NCBI GenBank assembly: GCA_028023455.1
Contig: JAQFVV010000050.1
Span: forward strand, 312,001-376,000
Length of the DNA stretch: 64,000 nucleotides
Origin: Epiperipatus broadwayi
Lineage: Eukaryota; Onychophora; Udeonychophora; Euonychophora; Peripatidae
Direction of reading: 5' to 3'
How positions within the stretch are numbered: position 1 is the first letter of the stretch; each line of letters begins with the position of its first letter. Positions 1-9,683 of this stretch are shown piece by piece. Made by a program: the position numbers and the translations under genes. Under the pieces are notes generated by a model, which saw nothing but the letters and a program-made list of their open reading frames with translations, ran no database searches and was not told where the DNA came from.

Positions 1-159
1 GATTATGTACTTTGTTAGGTAATACTTTGAGTAGTCATATGAGAAAGTCACAAATATTGCTTTTAGAATGTATATTCCTAACTAATGGGTGGAAGAGGAC
101 CTCAAATTGATGTATATATATATATGTTAAAATGAATATTTGCACGGGTTAAATATATA
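1..159. other. AT-rich flank, nothing recognised
   Basis: AT-rich sequence with a short TA run near 113-124. I see no coding or repeat signature that I can name. It lies just beyond the 3' end of the minus-strand Penelope-like element. Confidence 0.5.
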
Positions 160-204
160 AAATACATATTCTGCAGGTTCATCCGTGTTAAAAACTTAAT
201 ATTA

Positions 205-252
205 ACATACTGACGTTTCGACTTGGTCACACAAGCCATCCACAGAGTTATA
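205..252 (-). ncRNA. Hammerhead-like motif at the 3' end of the PLE (decayed core)
   Basis: On the minus strand: CTGTGGA (245-239) in place of CTGANGA, a stem II of GGCTT/AAGTC, GAAA (219-216), then CGTC, giving a self-complementary ACGU stem III with cleavage after GUC. Stem I is only about 3 bp. PLEs are known to carry type I hammerheads in terminal repeats with this very short stem III. Position 6 is U instead of the essential A, so I infer this copy is inactive. Confidence 0.6.
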
Positions 253-338
253 AAAGGTAGAAAGACAGTTGTAGAGGCACTACAATTACATATTTGAATA
301 AAATGTTAAAATTCCACCAATAGCAAAACATGTTAAAT

Positions 339-876
339 TTAGGAATGTTTTTTAAAAAAATCTTTCCAAATAAGAGGAAGTTTACATGTATCATCTCGCT
401 TATTGATACAATCTGGCCTTTTAAGTATCTCAATGGCTTCTCTAATTTTGCATTGGTAGAGATTATCACATCTGGATATGATCCTGGTACTAGAAAAATC
501 AATTTTATGACCTGAATCTATAGTATGGAGTGAGAGTGCTGATGATGATGAGTGTTGTTTAACTGCATTATCATGCTCATCTCTCCTAACACTGATGCAG
601 TGATTACTCATACCTATGTAAAAAGCTTTACAATTTTTACATGAGATTTGATAGACACCATGAGATTCAAGAGAGATTGAATCCTTAGGCTTGGTTATTA
701 TATTGCTGATCTTTTGATGAGCAGAAAATGCTGTATCTATATTATAGCGTTTTAATATACATCCGATACTGTCTGTAGTTCCTTTTACATATGGAACACA
801 AATCCTAATAGCTGATTTATCATCTTTTTGTTTCCTATTTTTTCTATTTTGGGCTTGAAATAAGGCTTTTTTATAT
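339..876 (-). pseudogene. GIY-YIG endonuclease half of the Penelope-like ORF
   Basis: Shifting one base after the RT stop gives an open frame running from the linker to the natural end at 339. The linker, starting YKKALFQAQNRKN, has the usual PLE pattern. It is followed by GVYQISCKNCKAFYIGMS, the GIY-YIG nuclease core in its PLE form with a CxxC-type pair, and then VRRDEHDNAV and SALSLHTIDSGHKIDF, matching the C-terminal PLE endonuclease region. In PLEs this domain nicks target DNA for target-primed reverse transcription. The first long Met frame (611 to 339) covers only the C-terminal 90 residues. The frameshift makes this copy non-functional as it stands. An error in the assembly at that base is possible. 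Confidence 0.85.
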
Positions 877-1794
877 AAATTTGTAATTATAACTATTTGC
901 TAATAAAACACTATTAATATGATTTATTTCTTCTTTCAGATGTGTCTCATCTGAAAGGTTAATTGCTCTTTTTAAAAGAGTTTTGGCTACAGAAACTATC
1001 TGAGTTGGATGATGATGAGAATGGAAATGCAAATATCTGTCTGTGTGTGTATCTTTTCTGTAAATAGAAAAAGATAAACTATTTGGTGTTCTGGTGACTA
1101 GAACATCAAGAAAAGGGAGTTTTCCATCAGATTCTGTCTCCATTGTAAATTTAATATGAGGATGCATATTATTTAAATGTAAGAAAAAATTATCTAATTT
1201 ATTTTTTCCATGTTGCCATATGACAAAAGTGTCATCTATGTATCTGAGCCAAATGAGAGGTTTTAAAGATGATGATTCTAAAGCACGAGTTTCTATATAT
1301 TCCACGAATAAATCAGCTATTACTCCTGAGATAGGTGAGCCCATAGGAGTACCAAAAACTTGTCTGTAATGCTGTCCATTGTATACAAAATATGTATTTA
1401 AGAGACAATGTTTAATTAAAGCAATAATATGGTCTGGTAAATTGCAACATTGTGAGATTATATTTAAAGCTTCATCAATTGGAATGTTTGTAAACAAAGA
1501 AACGACATCAAAACTGACCAGAATGTCATTAGCATTAATTTTTAAACTTTTTAAAATAGAAATAAAATGAAGAGAGTTTTTAATATATGATTTAATAGAT
1601 GGGATTGTAGGTTTAATGAAATCCGATAAGTATCTGGCTAAAATATGAGTTGGAGAACCTATTGCACTTACTATTGGACGAAGGGGGGTATCTGATTTGT
1701 GAATTTTTGGAAGTCCATAAAATTTTGGACAGACACAAGATTTTTCACGAGGGATTATTTTATTTTTTATCTCTGTTTTGACATATATGTGCAA
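871..1794 (-). CDS. Penelope-like reverse transcriptase domain (partial)
   Basis: Open for 307 codons. The protein would copy element RNA into DNA at the insertion site. Motifs in order: KFYGLPKIHK (about residues 25-34, RT motif 2a), LVSFDVVSLFTNIP (about 91-104, catalytic D in motif A), GTPMGSPISGVIADLFVEYI (about 148-167, motif B), LRYIDDTFVIW (about 183-193, YxDD catalytic pair of motif C), KLPFLDVLV (about 225-233) and YRKDTHTDRYLHFHSHHH near 244-261, typical of PLE RTs. All catalytic aspartates are present. The listed start is just the first Met in the surviving frame; the true N-terminus is missing. The frame ends at a stop after an apparent one-base insertion, and the next frame carries the endonuclease. 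Confidence 0.9.
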   Translation of the reverse strand: MHIYVKTEIKNKIIPREKSCVCPKFYGLPKIHKSDTPLRPIVSAIGSPTHILARYLSDFIKPTIPSIKSYIKNSLHFISILKSLKINANDILVSFDVVSLFTNIPIDEALNIISQCCNLPDHIIALIKHCLLNTYFVYNGQHYRQVFGTPMGSPISGVIADLFVEYIETRALESSSLKPLIWLRYIDDTFVIWQHGKNKLDNFFLHLNNMHPHIKFTMETESDGKLPFLDVLVTRTPNSLSFSIYRKDTHTDRYLHFHSHHHPTQIVSVAKTLLKRAINLSDETHLKEEINHINSVLLANSYNYKFI

Positions 1795-1800
1795 ATCTTC

Positions 1801-2085
1801 GTTTTAACATATATATATATAAATTGATCTGATATTAGAACAATATAATTGTATAAGTAAGAAGATGGGTTCAAATCGTAATTTTTTGAATTTCAGGTTT
1901 TGAATAGTATAATGATGTAAAAAATGATAACATAAATATATTAGTTCCAATTTTAAAGCCTAATGAAAGCAAAAGCCAGAACTGGTCAGGAACACAATAC
2001 CATCTATCCACTGATTAATCAAGTTTATATATATATATGATTTTAGGGTAAAAATAAGAGATATATATTTTTAAAAGATGATTTA
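1801..2085. other. AT-rich sequence, nothing recognised
   Basis: TA-rich sequence between the PLE truncation point and the mariner relic. No coding pattern or repeat match to other parts of the window was seen. Confidence 0.4.
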
Positions 2086-2760
2086 TGAGGGGCTGCTCCA
2101 AAAAACCTGGAATTATTCTCTGGTAGGCAATGGTGTTGTAATACACGATTCTGTCACTAGATGCCTCTTGATGGCATCCGCCCATCCCATCAATATTCTA
2201 ACCAGCATTATCATGTGAAGTTGAAATAAATTATTTTGTTGAGTGCAATTCACTTATTTGTCAATTTTTGTGATGGTTGAAACATGAAATTCTGTTTTAT
2301 GTTAGAGAAAATGGCTGGGGAAATAGTAGTAATGCTTGAAACAGCTTACAAGCAAACTGCTCCGTGGAAATAACAAGTTTACAAGTTATTTAATAAAAGA
2401 GTTCAATTTCATTTTGTCCCCCAAAGCACACTGAGTGAAGGCCAATGTCAAGATGATACTAATTTTTTTGAGCAACTCAGAATTTGATAAGGATCAGGCA
2501 TATTACCTACAATTTTCTGAAATGTTTGTGTGATGTGGTAAAATGAAAATGTCTCAATTTGTGTTGAAATGGGGGTGTGAAATCTTCACCATGACAATGC
2601 ACTACCACACAAAGTCGAGTGTGAAACAATTTTTAATCAAAAGCAGCATTTGTCAGCTTATGCAACCACTACATTCACGTGATCTCATCCTGTGCAACTT
2701 CTTTTTAATTGCCCCAGAGGAAAAATTGCGAACTTGGAAGTAAAGAAGAAAAGATGTTCG
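2086..2760 (+). mobile_element. Mariner-type transposase relic
   Basis: A damaged transposase on the plus strand. Recognisable pieces are an N-terminal-like AGEIVVMLETAYKQ near 2312-2356, a piece like FVPQ..LSEGQ near 2413-2440, and in another frame LHHDNALPHK near 2583-2615 followed by VKQFLIKSSICQLMQPLHSRDLILCNFFL near 2622-2710. This matches the mariner pattern HHDNAPxH...P(Y/H)SPDLxPCDFFLF, which carries the second and third catalytic aspartates. SPDL has become SRDL, and several stops and frameshifts separate the blocks, so it is a pseudogene. The stretch between the N-terminal piece and the catalytic end is shortened. The GGGGCTGCTCC segment near 2089 could be a left terminal repeat remnant. 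Confidence 0.75.
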
Positions 2761-3110
2761 ATTATTTACATATAATTTTACTAAAAATTGTTCAAATTAA
2801 GCAGTTTTAATTTTAGTTCGAAATAAAAGAAAATAAATTTAATTTCTATTTAACAAAAGTTGTTTTTAACATTTAGTTTTAAAAAGTTTTTCTTAAAAAG
2901 ATAACAGTTCGTATAGCGTTTTAGAAAAATGTACAGAATATATGTCATTGAAGATTGATAAAAGTGGAAAAGTTAGAATCGAATCTGACAAACAAAAGAT
3001 TCTAATTTTTAAAGCTCAGGAAAAGAAATTTAATCTCTTGCAAAAATGTATTTGGTTTGAAAGTAATATTAATTCTGATTCCAGATGTTTTATTGTTTGA
3101 ATTTAGTCTG
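2761..3110. other. AT-rich sequence, nothing recognised
   Basis: No open frame or repeat match that I can support. Confidence 0.4.
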
Positions 3111-3149
3111 TCAGAATGGTGCTAAGCTATATAGTCACCCTTTTTGTGT

Positions 3150-3226
3150 AATATAGGGGATTTGAACACAGATAGAATGGATAGCTGAAGGGAGCTTGAA
3201 AGTCTGTGTTCAAATCCCCTATATTA
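3150..3226. repeat. Hairpin with 22-bp perfect arms
   Basis: ATAGGGGATTTGAACACAGA near 3153-3172 is repeated in reverse complement near 3204-3226, with about 30 bases between. The same GGGATTTGAACACAGACTTT word starts the family D repeat at 38088, so this looks like two family D ends joined head to head. Confidence 0.6.
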
Positions 3227-3261
3227 ATATAAACTCCAAGTATATAAATTATGCAATTTAT

Positions 3262-3452
3262 TTACTATACTTTAAACACTTTTTAGCAAAAACTTTTTAT
3301 TATACATATGCATACACAATCTTACATTTCAACTGTCCTGCAGTCTTCTTCAGAGACACTTTTACTAAACTGCTGAACAGTTGAAACATAAAATTGTGTA
3401 AGCATATATGTACAATAAAAGGTTTTTTTCGAAAAAGTGTATAAAGTACAGG
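3262..3452. repeat. Family F palindrome (hammerhead-type repeat)
   Basis: The left arm (about 3262-3345) and right arm (about 3370-3452) are imperfect reverse complements: TTTAAACACTTTTTAGC pairs with the segment ending CGAAAAAGTGTATAAAG. Each arm carries a ribozyme-like core: minus strand at 3319-3357, plus strand (CTGCTGAACAGTTGAAAC) near 3370-3387. Single-arm relatives are at 18575-18720, 58165-58300 and 60305-60440. Confidence 0.6.
3319..3357 (-). ncRNA. Family F hammerhead ribozyme candidate
   Basis: Minus strand: CTGAAGA (3353-3347), one extra A, stem II GACUG/CAGUU around loop CAGGA, GAAA (3330-3327), then UGUA with cleavage expected after A at 3323. Stem I pairs 3354-3357 with 3322-3319 (four pairs, one of them G-U). 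The conserved core is present, with position 7 (variable) being A. The unpaired A before stem II is unusual. Confidence 0.5.
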
Positions 3453-3484
3453 GAATAAATTTCCATTTATATAAGATATTATAA

Positions 3485-3900
3485 TATATAGGGTATATAA
3501 GCACAGACTTTTACATGACCCACCACTCTCTACTCTATCTCATAACCCTGATATACTTGAACACATATATGTCAAAAAGATAAATAATCACCAATATAAG
3601 TATTTCATGCTAAACCAGCAATCATTACTTGTTTCAGATTATCAGCTCTACACATATATGCAATAAGTGCTCAGATATATATTCAGATAGCCAATCTTCA
3701 TATTTTAATGGACAGGCTTCAATCCACTCCACACTCCAACTCTTCAACTATCCATTCAATTGAAAATCTGAAGATGGAAGACTCAAAGGCCATCCTGAGG
3801 CCAAGATTATTGTCACACCCATGTTGACCTAAAGTCAATATGTCCCCTCATGTACAGGACATAATCCATTTAATACATATACAAGGTATGAGAAAAATAA
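3485..3900 (-). repeat. Family D hammerhead-type repeat
   Basis: About 410 bp, shared with 32870-33280 and 38075-38475. The marker blocks occur in the same order: GCACAGACTTTTACATGACC, CTCTACTCTATCTCATA, GTCAAAAAGATAAATAATCA, TGCTAAACCAGC, TTTAATGGACAGGCTTCA and CATGTACAGGACATAATCC. The TGCTAAACCAGC block is the minus-strand ribozyme stem II; in this copy CTGATGA is corrupted but GAAA survives. Confidence 0.65.
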
Positions 3901-3949
3901 AGGAAATGGTGAATTTGGTAATATATAAATTAGTGAATCTTTAAATACC

Positions 3950-4377
3950 AATTCTCACCCCCCACTTTCAAACACTGATCTAACCACACTATTCTTAAAA
4001 TCTACAATTACATGTCTCAACCACTATCCAACTCAATAATATGATAATCTCCATACCATATAAAATAAAAAAATTCAAAGACTTTCAGAACTAAAATACA
4101 AAATAATATAGATCAATTCATAGATCACATACCCTATCCTTAAGTTATAAAGTAGATTAATCTACACTTTATGATACCCCACACTACTCTTCACCCCTCC
4201 CCCCCCACCATTCCTCCCAGATCAATCAACATAGATCTAAACAACCAAGTCCTATATCTATTGAGTGGAAATTGAAATTTTCAACATGTAATTCTCAACC
4301 CCTACCAACTCAAATACTATATGTGATAGATCTCCCATCCATAATATATACAATATAAATTCATAAGATTTTTGCAA
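3950..4377 (-). repeat. Inverted, decayed family E unit left of the tandem array
   Basis: Read on the minus strand this stretch matches the tandem units to its right: the word GATCTATGAATTGATCTAT near 4127-4109, the segment around CTTAAGGATAGGGTATGTG near 4147-4129, and the block GAAAATTTCAATTTCCACTC near 4283-4264. The hammerhead region is lost. Orientation flips at about 4378, giving a head-to-head junction with the main array. Confidence 0.65.
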
Positions 4378-5784
4378 ATCTATGAATTGATTATGACTTT
4401 TATTTTGACTATTTATATCTCTGCCAAAGTCTTATGCAATTTTATATTCTATGATATACTATATGTATGGCTGAAGATTATCACCCCATATACTATTTAG
4501 TTATTTTTAACATACATGTCTGAAAATTTCAGATTTTCCACTCAATAGAAACTTTTATAAGTGTAGCTTTGTTGTATTTTAGATCTAGTGTTGAACTACC
4601 TGACCCTCTCTGAATCCAAACAACATGTCAGGGGTTGGGAGGGGTTCTGAAGAATATTTAAGTGTGTCTGGTACAATCATAAAGTTGAGAGGATGGCAAT
4701 CCTCACTGTTTATACTACAAGAGAGATAGTCATGTATCTATGAATTGATTATGACTTTTATTTTGACTATTTATACTCTGCCAAATTATCAATTTTATAT
4801 TGTATGATATACTATATGGTATGGCTGAAGATATCACCCCATATAGTATTTGATTGGATATGGGTTGAGACATACATGTCTGAAAATTTCAGATTTTCCA
4901 CTCAATAGATAACTTTTAGTAAGCTTACTTTGGTTGGTATTTAGATCTAGTGTCTGAACCTACCCTGACACCTCTCTGAGGAGTCCAACACAACCATGGT
5001 CAGGGTTTGGGAGGGTTCCTGACAGAGATATTTTAAGTGCTGGTCTGGCTAAGATTATCATAAATTGTAGAGGAATCAATCCTCACTGTTAACTTACAGC
5101 TTAAGAGATAGGGTCATGGATCTATGAATTGATCTATGACTTTTATTTTGACTATTTATAGTCTCTGCCAAAATCTTATCAATTTTATATTGCTATGACT
5201 ACTACTATATGGTATGGCTGAAGATCTATCAGCCCCATATCTATTTGAGTTGGATAGTGGGTTTGAAGACATGTACATGTCTGAAAATTTCAGATTTTCC
5301 ACTCAATAGATAACTTTTACTAAGTTAGTTTGTTTATTTTTAGATCTAGTGTCTGAACCTACCCTGACACCTCTCTGAGGAGTCCAAACACAAACCATGG
5401 TCAGGGGTTTGGGGAGGGGTTCTGACAGAGATATTTTAAGTGCTGGCTCTGGTACATTTATCATAAAGCTTGTAGAGGAATTCAATCCTCACTGTTTATA
5501 ACTTCAAGCTTAAGAGATAGGGTCATGTGATCTATGAATTGATCTATGACTTTTATTTTGACTATTTATAGTCTCTGCCAAAAGTCTTATGCAATTTTAT
5601 ATTGCTATGACTACTACTATATGTATGGTGAAGATCTACAGCCCCATATAGCTATTTGAGTTGGATAGTGGGTTTGAAGACATGTACATGTCTGAAAATT
5701 TCAGATTTTCCACTCAATAGATAACTTTACTAAGTGCTTGTTTGGGTTGGTATTTTTAGATCTAGTGTCTGAACCTACCCTGAC

Positions 5785-5824
5785 ACCTCTCTGAGGAGTG
5801 CCAAGCACGAAACCATTCAGGGGT
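5785..5824 (+). ncRNA. Family E hammerhead ribozyme, unit 4
   Basis: CTGAGGA (5791-5797), perfect stem II GTGC/GCAC with loop CAA (5798-5808), GAAA (5809-5812). Stem I pairs ACCTCT (5785-5790) with AGGGGT (5819-5824): six pairs including one G-U. Compared with sister units, two Gs are missing from CCATGGTC (5813-5818 reads CCATTC), so stem III is reduced to one pair, with a UUC end. This is the copy with the best catalytic core and stem II in the array. Confidence 0.7.
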
Positions 5825-6199
5825 TTGGGGAGGGGTTCCTGACAGAGATATTTTAAGTGCTGGCTCTGGCTAACATTTATCATAAAGCTTGTAGAGGAAT
5901 TGCAATCCTCACTGTTTATAACTTACAAGCTAAGAGATAGGGTCATGTGATCTATGAATTGATCTATGACTTTTATTTTGACTATTTATAGTCTCTGCCA
6001 AAATCTTATCAATTTTATATTGCTATGACTACTACTATATGGTATGGCTGAAGATCTATCACCCCATATCTATTTGAGTTGGATAGTGGGTTTGAAGACA
6101 GTACATGTCTGAAAATTTCAGATTTTCCACTCAATAGATAACTTTTACAAGTGTAGTTTGGGTGGTATTTTTAGATCTAGTGTCTGAACCTACCCTGAC

Positions 6200-6240
6200 A
6201 CCTCTCTGAGGAGTGCCAAACACGAACCATGGTCAGGGGT
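6200..6240 (+). ncRNA. Family E hammerhead ribozyme, unit 5
   Basis: CTGAGGA (6206-6212), stem II GTG/CAC around CCAAA (6213-6223), then GAA instead of GAAA (6224-6226), followed by CCATGGTC (6227-6234) and AGGGGT (6235-6240), which pairs with ACCTCT upstream. It complements unit 4: stem III and the GUC site are whole, but one A of the GAAA is missing. Units 2 and 3 (4970-5000, 5369-5408) have similar small losses near GAAA. Confidence 0.65.
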
Positions 6241-6655
6241 TTGGGGAGGGGTTCCTGACAGAGATATTTTAGTGTGGCTTGGCTAGCATTTATCATAAAC
6301 TTGTAGAGGAATTCAACCTCACTGTTTATAACTTACAAGCTTAAGAGATAGGGTCATGTGATCTATGAATTGATCTATGACTTTTATTTTGACTATTTAA
6401 GTCTCTCAAAATCTTACAATTTTATATTGCTAGACTACTACTATATGTATGGCGAAGACTATCAGCCCCAAACTATTTGAGTTGGATAGTGGGTGAAGAC
6501 AGACATGTCTGAAAATTTCAGATTTCCACTCAATAGAACTTTAGCTAAGGTAGCTTTGGTGGTATTTTTAGATCTAGTGTCTGACCACCCGACCCTCTCT
6601 GAGGAGCCACACGACCATGTTTGGGGAGGCGACAGAGAATTTTAAGGGATTACAA

Positions 6656-7620
6656 AACAGAACCCTCACACAAGCAACAACACTTTGCTTGTATTCAAGT
6701 AGAATTTGTGTAAGCAAATCACTATGAGTATAAAATCTATCAATGCATCACTGTTATCAATAGTTTTATAGAAATGTTAACTAATTCAAACTCTAGAGTT
6801 ATGAAACAGCAAATTTTGTGTTTGAAATATTAATCATGGTTGATTTTCACAATCACTGCTAGAGTGATAAAGGTATGCTCTATATATAATAAATTTTTTA
6901 ATCTGAAATGGTGCCAGCCATCATGAATGAATTTCGATATTATTTAGAAGTATTTTAAAAGTTATCTAATGTGCTAAATTAGTATTGACTGAATCAATTA
7001 TAAAGACTTTTAAAAATTACAAGAGGTTGATCCAAAATCTTTATATATCAAAAAAACTTTGCCATAATTTCTCAGTCAAATTGCTGTTTCTGAGAACTAT
7101 GAGAGTTGCCTTATCAAAATCTACAGAATACTGTAGTACAACTTGTATGATATTTCTGAAATGATCTGCAAACCTAGAATTGACTACAATAACTAGAGAT
7201 AAATAAAATTTAAGATAATAAATGATGACAGCCATAATTTAGGATTGGGCATGAAGAAAGCGTCTTATTTTTAAGAACATGACACAATTTAGAATTACAA
7301 ATCATTTCAATGTATTCTAAAATATATTAATTATATATAATGGGTTATTCTATTATGAGAGAAGGAATTAAGTTTATAAAATTAAATATCCTTAAAATTT
7401 AGATTTAAATATAAGAGAATATATTTGGATGGAATGAGTTTTTTATTCGGCTGTAAAATATAATAACATTTGATTGGCCATCTTTCTTTTATTTTATTAA
7501 ATATAAAAAAGTACAGATTTTATGTGTAAACTTAATAAATTTAGCTATTAAAATTAAAAGAGATATAAATACTAACAACAAAAAATGAATTCTTAAAGTC
7601 CAAATATTTAAATAGAATGA
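6656..7620. other. No recognised feature
   Basis: AT-rich unique-looking sequence after the array. A 64-codon minus-strand frame at 7041-7235 has no recognisable motif and no supporting signals. Confidence 0.4.
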
Positions 7621-7779
7621 TAACCACATGATCCCCATTATTTATGCTTACACAAGCTGTTTACACAAAGGCAAAACTCTCCATACAGTAACACCACTCA
7701 AACCTTCCTGCATTCATTGATTGCTCTGGATTGCAGAGAGTGGCGCTACTGTATGGAGAGTTTTGCTTCTGTGAATCCT
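7621..7779. repeat. Family A short palindrome
   Basis: The arms GCAAAACTCTCCATACAGTA (7671-7690) and TACTGTATGGAGAGTTTTGC (7747-7766) are reverse complements around a 56-base centre that holds CATTCATTGATTGCTCTGG. It is an internally deleted family A copy: only the outer arms remain and the hammerhead is gone. Confidence 0.7.
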
Positions 7780-8559
7780 TATTTAAATATTTAATTAATA
7801 TTTGAAACGAAAGTATTAGCTTAGTTTTAGATAATAATAAATTTTGTAAAAATGCTTTTCAATATATTTTTATATTTTCACTTACCAATATATGAATGTA
7901 CTTGGATTGTATGAATAAAAGAAAGAGAGAAACTCAAATTGATAGCAATTCTTTTTTAAAATAACGTTAATAAGAAAAACTATGTGATAAACATGTTTTA
8001 GTTAATATTATTAATACACAAAGTTTTAACTTATTTGGACAAACAACAAAATATGTGGGAATAAATTTTATAATATTCTAAATCAAATGTCCAAATAATA
8101 TTAAAGACAGACATACTTTCTGCAGACCAGGATAACCAAATTGCTTAAAATCCCTGGAAAATTACTAAGTTGGGATATGAGGTACCATGTTTTAAGCTGT
8201 TGGGTGTACCCTATGAAACAGCTTTCCCATCTTATATACATTTTAAGTAAGAATTTAAGAATTGTTTTGCTTTTAAATAACTGATGTACCATATGCATGA
8301 TATATTAAGATGTAAACAGATCATATATTAACACTAAACATATGAGAAAGTCTACATTCGATAAAATAAATGGACAAATTACAACATGTTATTACTGTGT
8401 TATATTTTAGTTAAAGAAACTTAAGAATCACATTTCAATTACTCCTTTCTGATTTATGGACAATTAAAGACAAATGAAAAAAGGTGTTCTATAATGTATA
8501 AGTAATATTGGGACTTATGTATTAATCCAGTGGTGACATTTATTCTTCATTAAAATCAT
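7780..8559. other. No recognised feature
   Basis: AT-rich sequence with no coding or repeat pattern I can name. Confidence 0.4.
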
Positions 8560-8900
8560 TATGTAAATATATAAATTTATTAAGTGCTAGCAGATATCTA
8601 GTAATAATGTATAGAAGCAACTTAAAATGCACTTATGTGACAGCCAGTCAGGCGTAATAATGACTGTACATGGAAATCTCAATTCAAGAAACCAAACCAG
8701 AACACAAGAAAAAGATGGGACTCACCCCCAAAAAGATGGGAATACTTGAGTGTGACTTATTTATGTATAAATTTAAGTATAGAAGAAGATGTGTCCCATC
8801 TTTTTCTTGTGTTCTGGCTTGTGTTCTAGAATTGAGAGTTCCATGTGTAGTCATTATTACACCTGATTGGCTGTCACATAAGCATTTTTATTGCACATTA
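8560..8900. mobile_element. Foldback MITE, family G
   Basis: The left arm from 8626 (GCACTTATGTGACAGCCAGT) and the right arm ending near 8895 (GGCTGTCACATAAGC) are imperfect reverse complements. So are the internal blocks CCAGAACACAAGAAAAAGAT (8698-8717) and ATCTTTTTCTTGTGTTCTGG (8798-8817). The flank TTATTAAGTGCTAGCAGAT at 8578-8596 also recurs, inverted, beside the copies at 15.1-15.8 kb, so the repeat is larger than the hairpin. No coding capacity; the superfamily is unknown. Confidence 0.7.
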
Positions 8901-9683
8901 TGATTATCTATGATTACTAAATAATTGATAGTTAATTAAGTAAGTAAATTTAACTTTCAAAGGCAAGTTGTTGAAGATCTCTAGATATGTCTACTATATA
9001 TTCTTTATTAACTTCTATCTACCACTGACCTATTTATGCTTTAAAGATGGTCACCTTTTAAAAATAAATTGACATTAATACAGAAAGTGGAGTTGTTATT
9101 TACAATTTTGTTAAAAATGATGTTTTAAATATTTCAAAATTAAATTTATTTAATTAATTAAATATAATATATTTTTCAACATATTTAGCAATCATAAATA
9201 ATCATAAGTAATGAAAACTAAAATTGCATCACTGGCCTAATACCTAACTACCAATAATTTCTTTTTTGCATTAAGTAGAAAGTTTAATTTATTAGTGTTA
9301 GCTATTTTTGTAAAATGATATTAATACCTGAGTATTTATTTAATAAAAAGGTTTGAATCTATAATTAAGTAAATTAAAACTCCAATCTTAAGTTTAATTT
9401 TCATACTTATTTTTTTTATTCAACTCAATCATCTACGGATGTTAATTAAGCTATAAAAATTAAACATCAATTAAAATGATCAATTTCAATTCATTTAAGA
9501 GATATGGAAATTTATGTAGGCTAAAGAAATTTAAATTAAAAAAAAAATCTGGAGAACTAAATAATATTCTATGCAATAATTTTCATCACAACCATTTTCT
9601 AGGAGATATAAATCCTATTAATTGCATTTAACAAACAGAAATTTCAGTTAATTAAGTTTGAACAGTAGTATGGTCTAGTAAAA
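8901..9683. other. No recognised feature
   Basis: AT-rich sequence, nothing assigned. Confidence 0.4.

Larger units (their letters stand above)
160..1800 (-). mobile_element. Penelope-like retroelement, 5'-truncated
   Basis: Reads on the minus strand from about 1800 down to about 160: a reverse transcriptase, a linker, a GIY-YIG endonuclease, then an untranslated 3' part with a hammerhead-like motif at 205-252. RT followed by a C-terminal GIY-YIG domain is the diagnostic layout of Penelope-like elements. The protein lacks the N-terminal part before RT motif 2, and homology stops at a TA-rich stretch near 1800, so the copy is 5'-truncated. Only one frameshift, near 873-880, breaks the remaining reading frame, so the copy is much younger than the LINE relics in this window. 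The clade within PLEs was not determined. Confidence 0.9.
4378..6655 (+). repeat. Tandem array of a ~410-420 bp hammerhead-bearing unit (family E)
   Basis: Units start at the word ATCTATGAATTG, at 4378, 4736, 5120, 5530, 5950 and 6361, so successive lengths are 358, 384, 410, 420 and 411 bases plus a shortened last unit. Every unit contains the same block: an ACACCTCT arm, CTGAGGA, GTGC-CAA-GCAC, GAAA, CCATGGTC, AGGGGT. This is a complete type I hammerhead consensus with a canonical G-C closing pair in stem II. Hammerhead-bearing tandem repeats are known in newt, cave cricket and schistosome satellites and in retrozymes. Short frames in this array are incidental. Differences between units are mostly one- or two-base deletions, which may be assembly error. 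Confidence 0.85.

Noticed and set aside
5303-5883. Two similar 60-codon minus-strand frames
   Set aside because: They are the same segment of two tandem satellite units, antisense to the hammerhead; not coding.
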